64,000 nt of DNA from NCBI RefSeq assembly GCF_000482505.1, contig NZ_AXVL01000018.1, forward strand, positions 1 through 64,000. The letters run 5' to 3'. This stretch comes from Leptotrichia trevisanii DSM 22070. Lineage in GTDB: Bacteria > Fusobacteriota > Fusobacteriia > Fusobacteriales > Leptotrichiaceae. The notes under the pieces are model-generated. The model worked only from the letters and a program-made list of their open reading frames with translations, ran no database searches and was not told the DNA's origin. Within the stretch, counting starts at the first letter, position 1. Each line of letters opens with the position of its first letter. Below, piece by piece: positions 1-7,622 of the stretch. Position numbers and translations under genes: made by a program.

Positions 1-524
1 TTTTTTACCGCCGCTACATAATATTTTGCCAGTTCCTTTTTTGTTGCTTCTAATACTTCCATATCATTTTTATTTGTTATAAATCCACTTTCAACGATAA
101 GACAAGGGGTTACTGTTTTATATAACAATGTCCAACCTCTATCTCCTCTTACACGTGGTAAGATTTTTCTGTCTTTCAAATGCGTTGCTTCAATATTAGC
201 CTCCTGCATATATTCTGCCAATTCCTTGCTTTTTTTGGAAGTATGCCAGAATAGCATTTCAACTCCGTTAGCCATTTTCTCAGCTGCATTAAGATGAAAT
301 GACAAAGTTATATCCCCTTTGTTTGCTAAATTATTAATTTTGTCTGGCAACTTAGAATAATAATCCTGATACACTACGACATAATCTACACCTTGCTCTT
401 TGCACTCAGGAACAATATAGTTATTTACAAAATCCTTATTCCAAGCATGTTCCTCAAATCCATTTCCGCAAGCTCCTGGATCCTTTTTCACTCCACCGTG
501 TCCTACATTCAATATTACTTTCAT
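1..524 (-). CDS. N-acetylmuramoyl-L-alanine amidase (Amidase_3), 3' end outside window
   Basis: The ATG is at 524 and the frame stays open to the window edge, giving about 174 residues. The protein begins MKVILNVGHGG. The zinc-binding His of GHGG, a Glu in GFEEH, the SFHLNA His motif and a late VESGF glutamate are the Amidase_3 metal and catalytic signature. Family role: cuts the amide bond between MurNAc and L-Ala in peptidoglycan. There is no signal peptide, and the start directly abuts the stop of the GH108 muramidase, so this is the second endolysin of the prophage lysis cassette. No holin is recognisable nearby; it may lie left of the window. Confidence 0.88.
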   Translation of the reverse strand, partial: MKVILNVGHGGVKKDPGACGNGFEEHAWNKDFVNNYIVPECKEQGVDYVVVYQDYYSKLPDKINNLANKGDITLSFHLNAAEKMANGVEMLFWHTSKKSKELAEYMQEANIEATHLKDRKILPRVRGDRGWTLLYKTVTPCLIVESGFITNKNDMEVLEATKKELAKYYVAAVK

Positions 525-1061
525 TTATACCATCTCCTTTAAATATTTTTCTTTTCTGTCAACCCGATTCAACCACCCAGTCAAAAAATCTTTCTGAGTT
601 GGATTATATTCAACTATAGAATGATAAAATTTTCTCTGTATGCTATGGTAATCTCTCAAAAATTCTTCTGATTTTCCTTGTTCTTCCACTTCATTCAAGG
701 CTTTTATAGTCTTGCTTCCAAAAATACCGTCCACAACTAGATTATAGCCAAAATATCTGTTTAATGTTACCTGTGCCTTTTTAGTTGCCCATTTTCCTGA
801 GTTAAAACTCCAGTCACATATTGATAATGCAACCTTGTCATTTTTTACTTCATTCAAACGATTTTTCAGGTAATAGTCTTTTTCAAGTATTCTTTTTGCA
901 AAATCTTGTGTTAAATTTTTCATAGAGCCATTGTATCCGTTTCTTCTTGCTTCCTCTTTTGTAACCCCCCAAGTTGTTTCTCCACCCTTATCATTCTTAT
1001 CGTTAGTATAACCACCCTCAACAGCCAACATAAAGCTGAAAATCTTGTCAAATCTATTCAT
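525..1061 (-). CDS. GH108-family phage endolysin (N-acetylmuramidase)
   Basis: 178 aa. Starts MNRFDKIFSFMLAVEGGYTN; the EGGY motif with its catalytic Glu at residue 15 and the following GGETTWGVT stretch are typical of glycoside hydrolase 108. The C-terminal half (NRYFGYNLVVDGIFGSKT) resembles the small peptidoglycan-binding domain usually paired with it. Predicted to cleave the MurNAc-GlcNAc glycan backbone during lysis. It sits between a coiled-coil tail protein and an amidase with no gap, so one transcript supplies two different wall-cutting activities. There is no signal peptide, so export needs a holin. Confidence 0.88.
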   Translation of the reverse strand: MNRFDKIFSFMLAVEGGYTNDKNDKGGETTWGVTKEEARRNGYNGSMKNLTQDFAKRILEKDYYLKNRLNEVKNDKVALSICDWSFNSGKWATKKAQVTLNRYFGYNLVVDGIFGSKTIKALNEVEEQGKSEEFLRDYHSIQRKFYHSIVEYNPTQKDFLTGWLNRVDRKEKYLKEMV

Positions 1062-1628
1062 CTATACCACTTCCTTTTCTACTTTTTTTATTTCTTTTGT
1101 TAATTTTGCTATTTCAGTTTTCAACAAATCCATTTCAGACTTTATTTCTGTTATCCTTTCCTCCGTTTCAGTTATGTCAAAACCTAAATTTTCAAATTCT
1201 TCCTTTTCTTCCTCCTTATTTTCCAGTTCTTTTTTTAATTTGATATACTCCTGCTGTTTTTTATATCTTGTATCTTTTAAATATTGTAATTTCTCAGCCT
1301 TATCCTCAATCCAGGTGTTATTCTTATTGTCCCAAGTGCTATATGGATTTGGCTTTTCAATGGTTTTTATCTCTCCATGTTCCAAATATTGACCATCTGT
1401 CAAAACTATAATTCCAGCTTGAACCTGCTCTGATATAGTCATCTCTCTTACTTGTCCATCTTCGACAATAGGATTCTTTATTTCGGTATAAGAAATATAA
1501 TTTTCTCCCTCTATATATTCGCTACAATATTTTAATTTATCAGCTTCAAACTCTTCTTGTGATGGTGCTAAATATATTCCCATCAACTTTCCATTTTTAT
1601 CATATAAATATATTTTAAATCCTTTCAT
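1062..1628 (-). CDS. Phage protein with C-terminal coiled coil (tail-fibre-assembly-like)
   Basis: 188 aa. The N-terminal 100 residues are globular (KIYLYDKNGKLMG, then a WDNKNNTWIE motif). The C-terminal 80 residues are a charged coiled coil rich in Lys and Glu. Small proteins of this layout, with a W-x-x-x-x-x-W-like motif before a helical tail, occur next to fibres in many prophages and are often called fibre assembly or DUF4376-like; I cannot assign a family firmly. It abuts the endolysin gene and follows the recombinase/fibre locus across a 233-bp gap holding a 17-bp inverted repeat. Confidence 0.5.
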   Translation of the reverse strand: MKGFKIYLYDKNGKLMGIYLAPSQEEFEADKLKYCSEYIEGENYISYTEIKNPIVEDGQVREMTISEQVQAGIIVLTDGQYLEHGEIKTIEKPNPYSTWDNKNNTWIEDKAEKLQYLKDTRYKKQQEYIKLKKELENKEEEKEEFENLGFDITETEERITEIKSEMDLLKTEIAKLTKEIKKVEKEVV

Positions 1629-1661
1629 TTCTGTTTCTCCTTTCGATTTTAATTCTGTACT

Positions 1662-1845
1662 AATTTGGGAATTTGTACGAATTGTTATTGCATTTCAAAA
1701 AATTCAATGCCCATTTTTAGGGACTTTGAGTCAATTTTATTTTGGGACAACTTTAATTTTTTACCAAATTGTTGAAATCAACAAAATGCTTTAAGTCAAT
1801 AAAATTAGCAAATAAATTTTCAAAATCTGTACAAATTCCCAAATT
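1662..1845. repeat. 17-bp perfect inverted repeat flanking a 150-bp gene-free segment
   Basis: AATTTGGGAATTTGTAC at 1662-1678 is the exact reverse complement of 1829-1845. The intervening segment has no gene but contains a smaller palindrome, TTGTTGA-aa-TCAACAA (1769-1784). The pair lies between the stop of the tyrosine recombinase gene and the start region of the 188-aa gene. It could be a recombination site pair, an invertible regulatory segment, or the base of a long RNA stem. Confidence 0.7.
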
Positions 1846-1861
1846 TATCTTAATTTTTATG

Positions 1862-2815
1862 CTAAAATCCTGCTTTTTTACGGATTTCTAGTAGTTTATT
1901 TTTTCTATCTTTTGCAGTAGTTTTCTTGATGTAATGTTTCTTTGTAACATCTATTCCAGAATGATTTGCAAATTCACTTGCCAAGTCAATTCCAGCACTA
2001 TTTGCAATAAGATTTATTGATGTTTTTCTCAAACTGTGTGGATATAGATTATCTATTCCTACAAGTTTTCCTATTTTTCTAACTCGATCTCGTATAGTTG
2101 ATTTACTCATTTGCTTAAACACTCCGCTGTATCTAGTAACAAATAAGTATTCTATGTTGTCTTTCCTACATTTTAACCACTCCCTTATTAAATTTACTGT
2201 GTCTTCAAATATTACAAATTCCACAATTTTCTGTTCCTTTTCCACAATTCCCGTGATTATCCCATTTTCCAAGTCGATATTTTCCAACTTTATTGACTGT
2301 AACGCACTAATTCTACAAGCTGTATCAATAATCAGATTAAAAATTATTCTGTCCTGCAAATCAAATTTCTTTTCCATATCCATTTTGATATTTATTTCAA
2401 TTACTTCTTTGTTACTCAAATAATAACTATTTCTCCGCTTTTCTGTATCGGTTACTTTCAGTCTGTCCAATTTGTCCCGGAACGGATGAACTGATATTAA
2501 ATTCCTTTTGACTGCCCAAATATAGAAGCTAGATATAGCCGTCAATTTATTATTGATTGTCTGTGCATTATTCCCACTCACTTCCCTGCAATATCTTATA
2601 TACCGCTCCAGCACACTCACAATGATTTTCAGCGTATCTTTACTAAGCAAGTAACGATTATTTTCATACTTCTTGATATACTCAACAAACTGTTTCATAT
2701 TGTTGAAGTATGTCTTGTAAGTAGTGTTTTTTGTTGCCTCGTTCTTTGCTATACAGCTGTTCAGATACTCCACATAAATTTGTGCATTTCTTCCAGTGAT
2801 TACTTCTAATTCCAT
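1862..2815 (-). CDS. Tyrosine recombinase beside the tail fibre (candidate fibre-tip invertase)
   Basis: 317 aa with an N-terminal SAM-like core-binding region (about 10-120) and a C-terminal catalytic domain. The catalytic set is complete: R168 (TACRIS), H260 and R263 (PHSLR), H285 (ANHSG), Y295 (KKHYIK). The start has a good SD (AGGAG) and sits next to a 10-bp-stem hairpin. This is not the integrase, which is at 39 kb beside the attachment site. It lies between the lysis cassette and a pair of convergent fibre tips, the position expected for an invertase that switches fibre ends. Activity on that locus is inferred from arrangement only. Confidence 0.85.
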   Translation of the reverse strand: MELEVITGRNAQIYVEYLNSCIAKNEATKNTTYKTYFNNMKQFVEYIKKYENNRYLLSKDTLKIIVSVLERYIRYCREVSGNNAQTINNKLTAISSFYIWAVKRNLISVHPFRDKLDRLKVTDTEKRRNSYYLSNKEVIEINIKMDMEKKFDLQDRIIFNLIIDTACRISALQSIKLENIDLENGIITGIVEKEQKIVEFVIFEDTVNLIREWLKCRKDNIEYLFVTRYSGVFKQMSKSTIRDRVRKIGKLVGIDNLYPHSLRKTSINLIANSAGIDLASEFANHSGIDVTKKHYIKKTTAKDRKNKLLEIRKKAGF

Positions 2816-2827
2816 TTTTTCACTCTC

Positions 2828-2853
2828 CTATAATATTTTTTCTAATATTATAG
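2828..2853. other. Perfect hairpin between recombinase start and silent fibre tip
   Basis: CTATAATATT (2828-2837) pairs with AATATTATAG (2844-2853) around a 6-nt loop. It overlaps the recombinase leader (start at 2815, minus strand) and ends two bases before the first codon of the orphan tip reading frame. Possible roles are recombinase binding, control of recombinase expression, or a cruciform at the inversion boundary. Confidence 0.6.
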
Positions 2854-2854
2854 A

Positions 2855-3160
2855 ATGGAAAATTTATCTGAAATTTGGAATCTTATTTTCTTCGGAAAAT
2901 TGGAAGAATGGACAGAACAAGGGGTATACATTCCTTTTTCAAAGAAATTCACTAAAATTAAGATTGCATATACAGCACAAAGAAATGTTAATAATGCTGC
3001 ATACGGCTATGAAGAATATACTTTATCCAAAAACAATTTTAAGTTAGTAAGTACCGAACATACCCTAGCTTACGTGAAAGAAGATTCTCAGTTTTTGTAT
3101 TTTCAAATAGTATCGAATACAAATGTAAATGATAACTATGCTTACATTTATGCAAAATAG
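2855..3160 (+). CDS. Orphan fibre-tip reading frame in opposite orientation (candidate silent alternative receptor-binding tip)
   Basis: 101 aa on the plus strand, against all neighbours. It reads like the end of a tail fibre: a short helix (MENLSEIWN), a strand-Gly element (LIFFG), then YIPFSKKF, which parallels the FKFPKPF strand of the expressed fibre tip. The ATG has no Shine-Dalgarno sequence and a stop lies 12 bases upstream in frame, so it is probably not translated as it stands. TGGAAAATTT at its first codons recurs inverted at 3499-3508 in the fibre gene in the same reading phase, so an inversion there would join it in frame. It could instead be an unrelated small gene. Confidence 0.55.
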   Translation: MENLSEIWNLIFFGKLEEWTEQGVYIPFSKKFTKIKIAYTAQRNVNNAAYGYEEYTLSKNNFKLVSTEHTLAYVKEDSQFLYFQIVSNTNVNDNYAYIYAK

Positions 3161-3224
3161 AAAATTTTATTAAGTTAAACTCTGATAACACGAACTTTTT
3201 TATTTTACAATCTATAATTTGTGC

Positions 3225-3947
3225 TTAAAATCCTATTGCAATCCAGCAGAAAATGCTCCCAGCAAAATCTTTTCCGAATCTTGCCCAAGCCTTGAACTCT
3301 GAGTTCGAGGTTGGACTAACTGCTACGCTTCTAACTCCACCTCCGACATCGTTAGCTGTTATAGCCCAGCAAGCGTTTGGAAAAGGTTTAGGAAATTTAA
3401 ATGAAGCTCCATTTTCGTTTGAATTTTCAGGAACTTCGTTTCTTCCACATTGGATTATGATATTTCCTATTTTCACGAAGTTGTTTTCAGAACTGAACAA
3501 ATTTTCCAATTTGTCCGAAAGTCCAATATTCGTAATATCCACAAATTTAGTAATATCAAAACTCGTACTTGAGTGATTTTGTATACACTTGTATATTTTC
3601 CCATCTGTCAAATCATTTATATACCATTTTCCAGCTTCTTTATTTTCAACTTTACTTATATACCCACCTAATGTTTGCCCTATCGCTTGTTTCCAAGTTT
3701 CAGCATCTATTGCATTTCCTGTTTCTGTACCCAATTTTACAATTCCCTCTTTTTCCTTTGTTGCGTTGGAAGTCTGATTATCAAAGTGTTCCAACAGTTC
3801 ATACACTTTCATAAAATTCCTTGAAACTTTTCTTAAATCAGCGACTGTATCTAATTGAAACAGTTCAAATAATTCATTTTGAGTAGTTGCAGGTATAAAG
3901 GTATTTTCATTTATATTTTTTATTAAATCTAGTGTTGTTTGTTTCAT
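3225..3947 (-). CDS. Tail fibre / receptor-binding protein with gp53-like C-terminal tip
   Basis: 240 aa from the preferred start. An ATG at 3962 also exists, but GGGAG six bases upstream of the ATG at 3947 makes MKQTTLDL the likelier start. The N-terminus carries NENTFIPATTQNELFELF. The centre has the fibre repeat ATKEKEGIVKLGTETGNAI, and the last 95 residues (IIQCGRNEVP, FKFPKPFPNACWAI, FCWIAIGF) match the tail-fibre gp53-like C-terminal fold that touches the receptor. It is the last structural tail gene and converges on the orphan tip. Its end (from about codon 151 of the longer frame) is the part that would be swapped by inversion. Confidence 0.8.
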   Translation of the reverse strand: MKQTTLDLIKNINENTFIPATTQNELFELFQLDTVADLRKVSRNFMKVYELLEHFDNQTSNATKEKEGIVKLGTETGNAIDAETWKQAIGQTLGGYISKVENKEAGKWYINDLTDGKIYKCIQNHSSTSFDITKFVDITNIGLSDKLENLFSSENNFVKIGNIIIQCGRNEVPENSNENGASFKFPKPFPNACWAITANDVGGGVRSVAVSPTSNSEFKAWARFGKDFAGSIFCWIAIGF

Positions 3948-3962
3948 TTTTTCTCCCTTCAT

Positions 3963-4772
3963 TTAATATACAATTTTTATGTCGTACCAAATTGGTATAA
4001 CTTCATAAATCAATTCCAGCCAGTAATCTAAATATTCTTTATCTACAGTGCTAGAATGAAAATCTACAATATACTGAAAGTTATTTTTATCATTCGTTAT
4101 TGTTACATTGTCGTTATAGATAAAATATAGTTTCATTGTATCTTTGAAATTCTGTAAAGTGTTTGCACGTCTTAAAATACGTTTGGAAATGATTCTGTTT
4201 ATTTTAAAAATTGTTGATAAATTTTTGCTTGATATTAATTTATAATGTTCTTCAAATTCTTCTAAAACTTCATTTCTTGCTGTTATAAATCTTCTGTTTT
4301 TTACCAATGTTCCTATTACAAATTCCAGTGACTTTAATTCAAGATCCGCAAAATGAAATACATCTTGTATAAGATTTGAATTTCTGAATATTCCCGGAAG
4401 GGACTTTATCATACTGTTGTAATAATCGTTTTTAGCAAGATTATATATAACATCAGCATAATCGTTATCATACGAAAAAAGCAATGGAAACCTTTTCTCA
4501 GTAATTTTTTGTGTAAAGTTTACGTAATCATCCAAACCAACAAAAAATGAAAAATCACTCACTTTATAATTTAACAATTCTGATACTGTCATTTCGGACA
4601 ATTTATTTGTATGTTTTACAAAGTTCATTGCTTTAGGATTACTTTTAATCGAAGAAAAATCATTATTTCTACCATCATTTACAAAATCTTTTACATAGAA
4701 ATTTGATAATTCATTTATATTAAAATTATTTTTTATATATTCAATTGACTTCTGGTGTACATTTTTTGCCAT
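3963..4772 (-). CDS. Putative baseplate/tail protein upstream of the fibre
   Basis: 269 aa, mostly helical with no obvious repeats or membrane segments. I do not recognise a specific motif. Position after the baseplate J protein and before the fibre suggests the slot of P2 gpI or Bacillus XkdU (fibre attachment to the baseplate), but similarity is not visible by eye. It overlaps the preceding gene by one base (TAATG) and abuts the fibre gene, so all three are probably translationally coupled. Confidence 0.5.
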   Translation of the reverse strand: MAKNVHQKSIEYIKNNFNINELSNFYVKDFVNDGRNNDFSSIKSNPKAMNFVKHTNKLSEMTVSELLNYKVSDFSFFVGLDDYVNFTQKITEKRFPLLFSYDNDYADVIYNLAKNDYYNSMIKSLPGIFRNSNLIQDVFHFADLELKSLEFVIGTLVKNRRFITARNEVLEEFEEHYKLISSKNLSTIFKINRIISKRILRRANTLQNFKDTMKLYFIYNDNVTITNDKNNFQYIVDFHSSTVDKEYLDYWLELIYEVIPIWYDIKIVY

Positions 4773-5158
4773 TAATTTCTAAATCCTATCACATAAAAGT
4801 TTTTTGCTATTTCATACTGCATTAAAGCGTAAATTATTACTTCATCTCTTGCGTCAAAAGTAGCAAAATTTATTAAATTTCCACCAGTCAATGAATCATA
4901 TATTCCGATTCCTATAATACGTCCCCAATCTTCCCTTGCTTCAGGAAATTTCACAGAAGCTATATTGCTTGTTTCGTTTGATGAAGTTGAAGCAAAGTTT
5001 ATAGCTCTTCTGGCATATGAAGCTGATACAAGTTCTGTTGCATTCTCTTTTCCATTTGCTCCCGTTGTTATAGCCGTCAAAAGCCCCGCATAATATGTTT
5101 TGCCTTCAAATAAATTGTTTAATATTTTTGCTTTTGCAGCCATTGTAAATCCACTCAT
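4772..5158 (-). CDS. Phage structural protein, small tail-associated family
   Basis: 128 aa. It shows a pattern common to many phage structural proteins: MSGFTMAAKAKILN at the N-terminus, SYARRAINF in the middle, then DWGRIIGIGIYDSLTGG, followed by strands. Members usually lie among tail and fibre genes and are annotated as tail fibre or minor structural proteins; the exact place in the virion is not known to me. It lies nine bases downstream of baseplate J and is coupled to the next gene by a one-base overlap. Confidence 0.6.
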   Translation of the reverse strand: MSGFTMAAKAKILNNLFEGKTYYAGLLTAITTGANGKENATELVSASYARRAINFASTSSNETSNIASVKFPEAREDWGRIIGIGIYDSLTGGNLINFATFDARDEVIIYALMQYEIAKNFYVIGFRN

Positions 5159-5167
5159 TTTTTCCTC

Positions 5168-6265
5168 CTAATCCAAAGTTTTTAACGTTACATTCAAAAC
5201 ACTTACCAAATCCTCGTCATCCAATACAACATCCTCTTTTGTGTTATTGATGTCTATATTTGATATTTTCTTAAACGCTTTTACTTCCAGCAATTTATCA
5301 ATTATTTCTGCATAATAAATTCTATTTTCCTCAAATAATTTATCCAAAAATACTTGATTTAATGTACTTTTTGTAAGTTTAATTGCACTTTCTTCGTTAT
5401 ATTCTTTATTTAATACAGCTTCAAATGTAAGATTTATACTTTTTTCCTTAATTGTCTTTATAGTAAATTCGGCATCTGTTATAATTTCATTATCTAAATA
5501 TGTTTTTATTGCATTCAGTTCTTCATCTTTTAGTTTTATATCCGATTTACCAATTCCAATAATCTTAGCCGTTCCTTTACCATTCCATCTCGGAATTATT
5601 CTTAATTTTTTTATATTCTCAAAATTATTTAATATCATTTCCCTAATCATATTTGCGTTATAATTTACACTCGGACTAGATAATATCTTTCTCCTACGTT
5701 CCCGCAGTTCTGTGTCGTTTTCCTCATCTGATCCGTTTGAAATATTACTAAGATTTTCTACTCTTTCAAGTCCTGCATAATTTTCTGAAAATTTATTTAT
5801 TTCTCCAATTCCACAGTTTCCAACTTCTCCCGCAATATTTGCAACCACCCTAACATCACTATAACCAACTGTTCCAGTCGATTTATACGCAACTATTTTT
5901 GTTTCAGTTATAGTATATGTACAATTATTGCTCGCAACAGTCATTCCAGTTTCAATTAACGTTCCACTTGTCCCGTAAATCCTAACAGTCCCAGTTGCAA
6001 CAGTTGCTTTTTTTCTAAAAATATAATCTTCACTACAAATACTGTCAAGATAAATGCTTTCAGCAGTTGTAACATTGTATTTTTTTGACATTTCATCATA
6101 TAGTTTCTGCTGTACAATTAATTCTGTTGAAAATGCTCTCACAATATCTGCTGTAAAACTTCCAACAACATCACTATATTTGCTCATAAAACTTCCGTTA
6201 AAAATGTTATTAACAAGTTCGTTTACTTCTTCCTCATAGACATCTATATCTTCCCTTGTAACCAT
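5168..6265 (-). CDS. Baseplate J-like protein (gpJ/XkdT family)
   Basis: 365 aa. The N-terminus (EEVNELVNNIFNG, SAESIYLDSICS-type segment) and the ATGTVRIYGTSGTLIETGM region followed by GEVGNCGIGEIN are the Baseplate_J signature. A ELRERRRKILSSPSVN stretch and C-terminal strands complete the usual fold. Family role: outer wedge component of contractile-tail baseplates that links the hub to fibres. The order XkdP-Q-R-S-T on the minus strand matches the PBSX-type baseplate operon, which strengthens the call. Confidence 0.9.
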   Translation of the reverse strand: MVTREDIDVYEEEVNELVNNIFNGSFMSKYSDVVGSFTADIVRAFSTELIVQQKLYDEMSKKYNVTTAESIYLDSICSEDYIFRKKATVATGTVRIYGTSGTLIETGMTVASNNCTYTITETKIVAYKSTGTVGYSDVRVVANIAGEVGNCGIGEINKFSENYAGLERVENLSNISNGSDEENDTELRERRRKILSSPSVNYNANMIREMILNNFENIKKLRIIPRWNGKGTAKIIGIGKSDIKLKDEELNAIKTYLDNEIITDAEFTIKTIKEKSINLTFEAVLNKEYNEESAIKLTKSTLNQVFLDKLFEENRIYYAEIIDKLLEVKAFKKISNIDINNTKEDVVLDDEDLVSVLNVTLKTLD

Positions 6266-6280
6266 AAATACCCCCTTTCA

Positions 6281-6760
6281 CTATAAAAGATTGTCAAATT
6301 CAAAAGTTTCACTAATATTTAGAGTTCCTTCATCATCTTTTAGAATTACATCAAACTCAAACGTCAGCCTATCTTCTTTGAAATCTGAATAATAGTTATT
6401 TATAGATTTAATATATTCGTGTTCTTTTAATGCAGTCAAAATTTCACGTTTTATTTCACTTTGTGCATAATCCTGATAAAGCGGATTTATTCCACGATAT
6501 TTATTTATTCCGACTCCAAAAGGAAATACATCCTTGTAGTAAACTCTCCAAGCATTTTTAGTAACAATTAGGCACTTTATAATCCATTGCTTTACAATTT
6601 CTTTTCTTGTAGTCAAAAGAACAGGTGTACCTTTTTCATAAACAAAATCGCCTTTTTTAAAATCCCATTTCAAGTCAAAATAAATGTCAGAATTATCATA
6701 CTCAATATTTTTATTGCTAGAATATGTATCAAGTGCTGTAATTGCTGAATTAGGTAACAT
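6281..6760 (-). CDS. XkdS-like baseplate protein (DUF2634 type)
   Basis: 159 aa. The DLKWDFKKGDFVYEKGTPVL segment, GINKYRGINPLYQDYAQSEI motif and the terminal strand hairpin fit the DUF2634/gp25-like wedge protein that precedes baseplate J in PBSX-like tails. Expected to sit in the inner wedge, contacting sheath and hub. It is separated from gpJ by 15 bases and from the XkdR-like gene by two bases, a tight operon. Confidence 0.7.
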   Translation of the reverse strand: MLPNSAITALDTYSSNKNIEYDNSDIYFDLKWDFKKGDFVYEKGTPVLLTTRKEIVKQWIIKCLIVTKNAWRVYYKDVFPFGVGINKYRGINPLYQDYAQSEIKREILTALKEHEYIKSINNYYSDFKEDRLTFEFDVILKDDEGTLNISETFEFDNLL

Positions 6761-6762
6761 TT

Positions 6763-7227
6763 CTACTCACCTGCCTTATAATAATAAGCCTTGTCTACCA
6801 AATAAAACTTTTTCTGATTCTTAAATTCGTTTAATATGACTTCATCGCCAACCTTTAATTCGTCAGTCCATTTATTCGTTCCGCTGGCTTTATATGTTCC
6901 TTTTGCCTTTATTTTGTTATGAATATTTCCGCCAGAATCTTGATTTTCGCTATCAGTTACATCTATTTCAATATTTCCCTTAACTTCAAATTCCCTAGTA
7001 TATCCAGCCACTTTCTCCCAAGCTACAACAATTCTATCTGCTTTTAACACAATCCTTTCGTCAATTTGAACTTCCAAATTTGGAGGTGCTTTTACAACTT
7101 TTCCTAAAAAAGGACCATTCCAATCGGGATTCCCAAATCTTTGTTCAAAAATTTTTGCTAAATTATCAAAGGCTTTATCAGGTTCAGAGTGTTTTGCTTC
7201 ATCAGCCTGTAATACTTTGTTATCCAT
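6763..7227 (-). CDS. XkdR-like protein (DUF2577 type)
   Basis: 154 aa. The FLGKVVKAPPNLEVQIDERI strand pair and the later LKVGDEVILNEFKNQKKF barrel element are typical of DUF2577, a small oligonucleotide-binding-like barrel of PBSX-type baseplates. Likely part of the hub or spike base. It is preceded two bases upstream by the C-terminal half of the split hub gene. Confidence 0.7.
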   Translation of the reverse strand: MDNKVLQADEAKHSEPDKAFDNLAKIFEQRFGNPDWNGPFLGKVVKAPPNLEVQIDERIVLKADRIVVAWEKVAGYTREFEVKGNIEIDVTDSENQDSGGNIHNKIKAKGTYKASGTNKWTDELKVGDEVILNEFKNQKKFYLVDKAYYYKAGE

Positions 7228-7229
7228 AT

Positions 7230-7622
7230 TTATTCCTCACTTTCCAATTCTTTTACTAATTCCAAAGTTAAACTCATAAAATAAATATTTATCCCATAAA
7301 AGCTATATTTTTGACTAAAATTATGATTAACGCTTTTAACCTCAAATATTCCAGCAATTCCTGTGCTGTTTTTAGGAATGCTTACTAAATCTCCAGCACG
7401 TAAAATAGGTATTCCTGGAACAGTTAAAGTAAAAGTTTTCTCAAGTTTATTTTTCTCTTTTAAGACATTTGACGCTTTTATCGGTTTTTTCTCTTTTTGC
7501 TTTTTTTTACTTTTTTTAGATGTTTTAGAATTTTCAGTCTTTTTACCTTTGTTATTTTTTGGATCTTTATCATCTTTTTCACTTTTTCTGTTACGTTTTG
7601 AATTTCTAGTTTTTCCAGCCAT
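7230..7622 (-). CDS. Baseplate hub protein XkdQ-like, C-terminal part (split gene)
   Basis: 130 aa. The first 50 residues are almost only Lys, Asn, Ser and Asp. From residue 60 a folded segment (FTLTVPGIPILRAGDLVSI, then GIFEVKSVNHNFSQKYSFYG) matches the end of XkdQ/late-control-D hub proteins, which normally form one chain with the upstream reading frame. Its ATG overlaps the stop of that frame as TAATG, so it is translated by re-initiation or joined by a -1 slip on the A run just before. Lys-rich repeats on both sides of the break suggest expansion of a disordered linker followed by splitting. Confidence 0.7.
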   Translation of the reverse strand: MAGKTRNSKRNRKSEKDDKDPKNNKGKKTENSKTSKKSKKKQKEKKPIKASNVLKEKNKLEKTFTLTVPGIPILRAGDLVSIPKNSTGIAGIFEVKSVNHNFSQKYSFYGINIYFMSLTLELVKELESEE

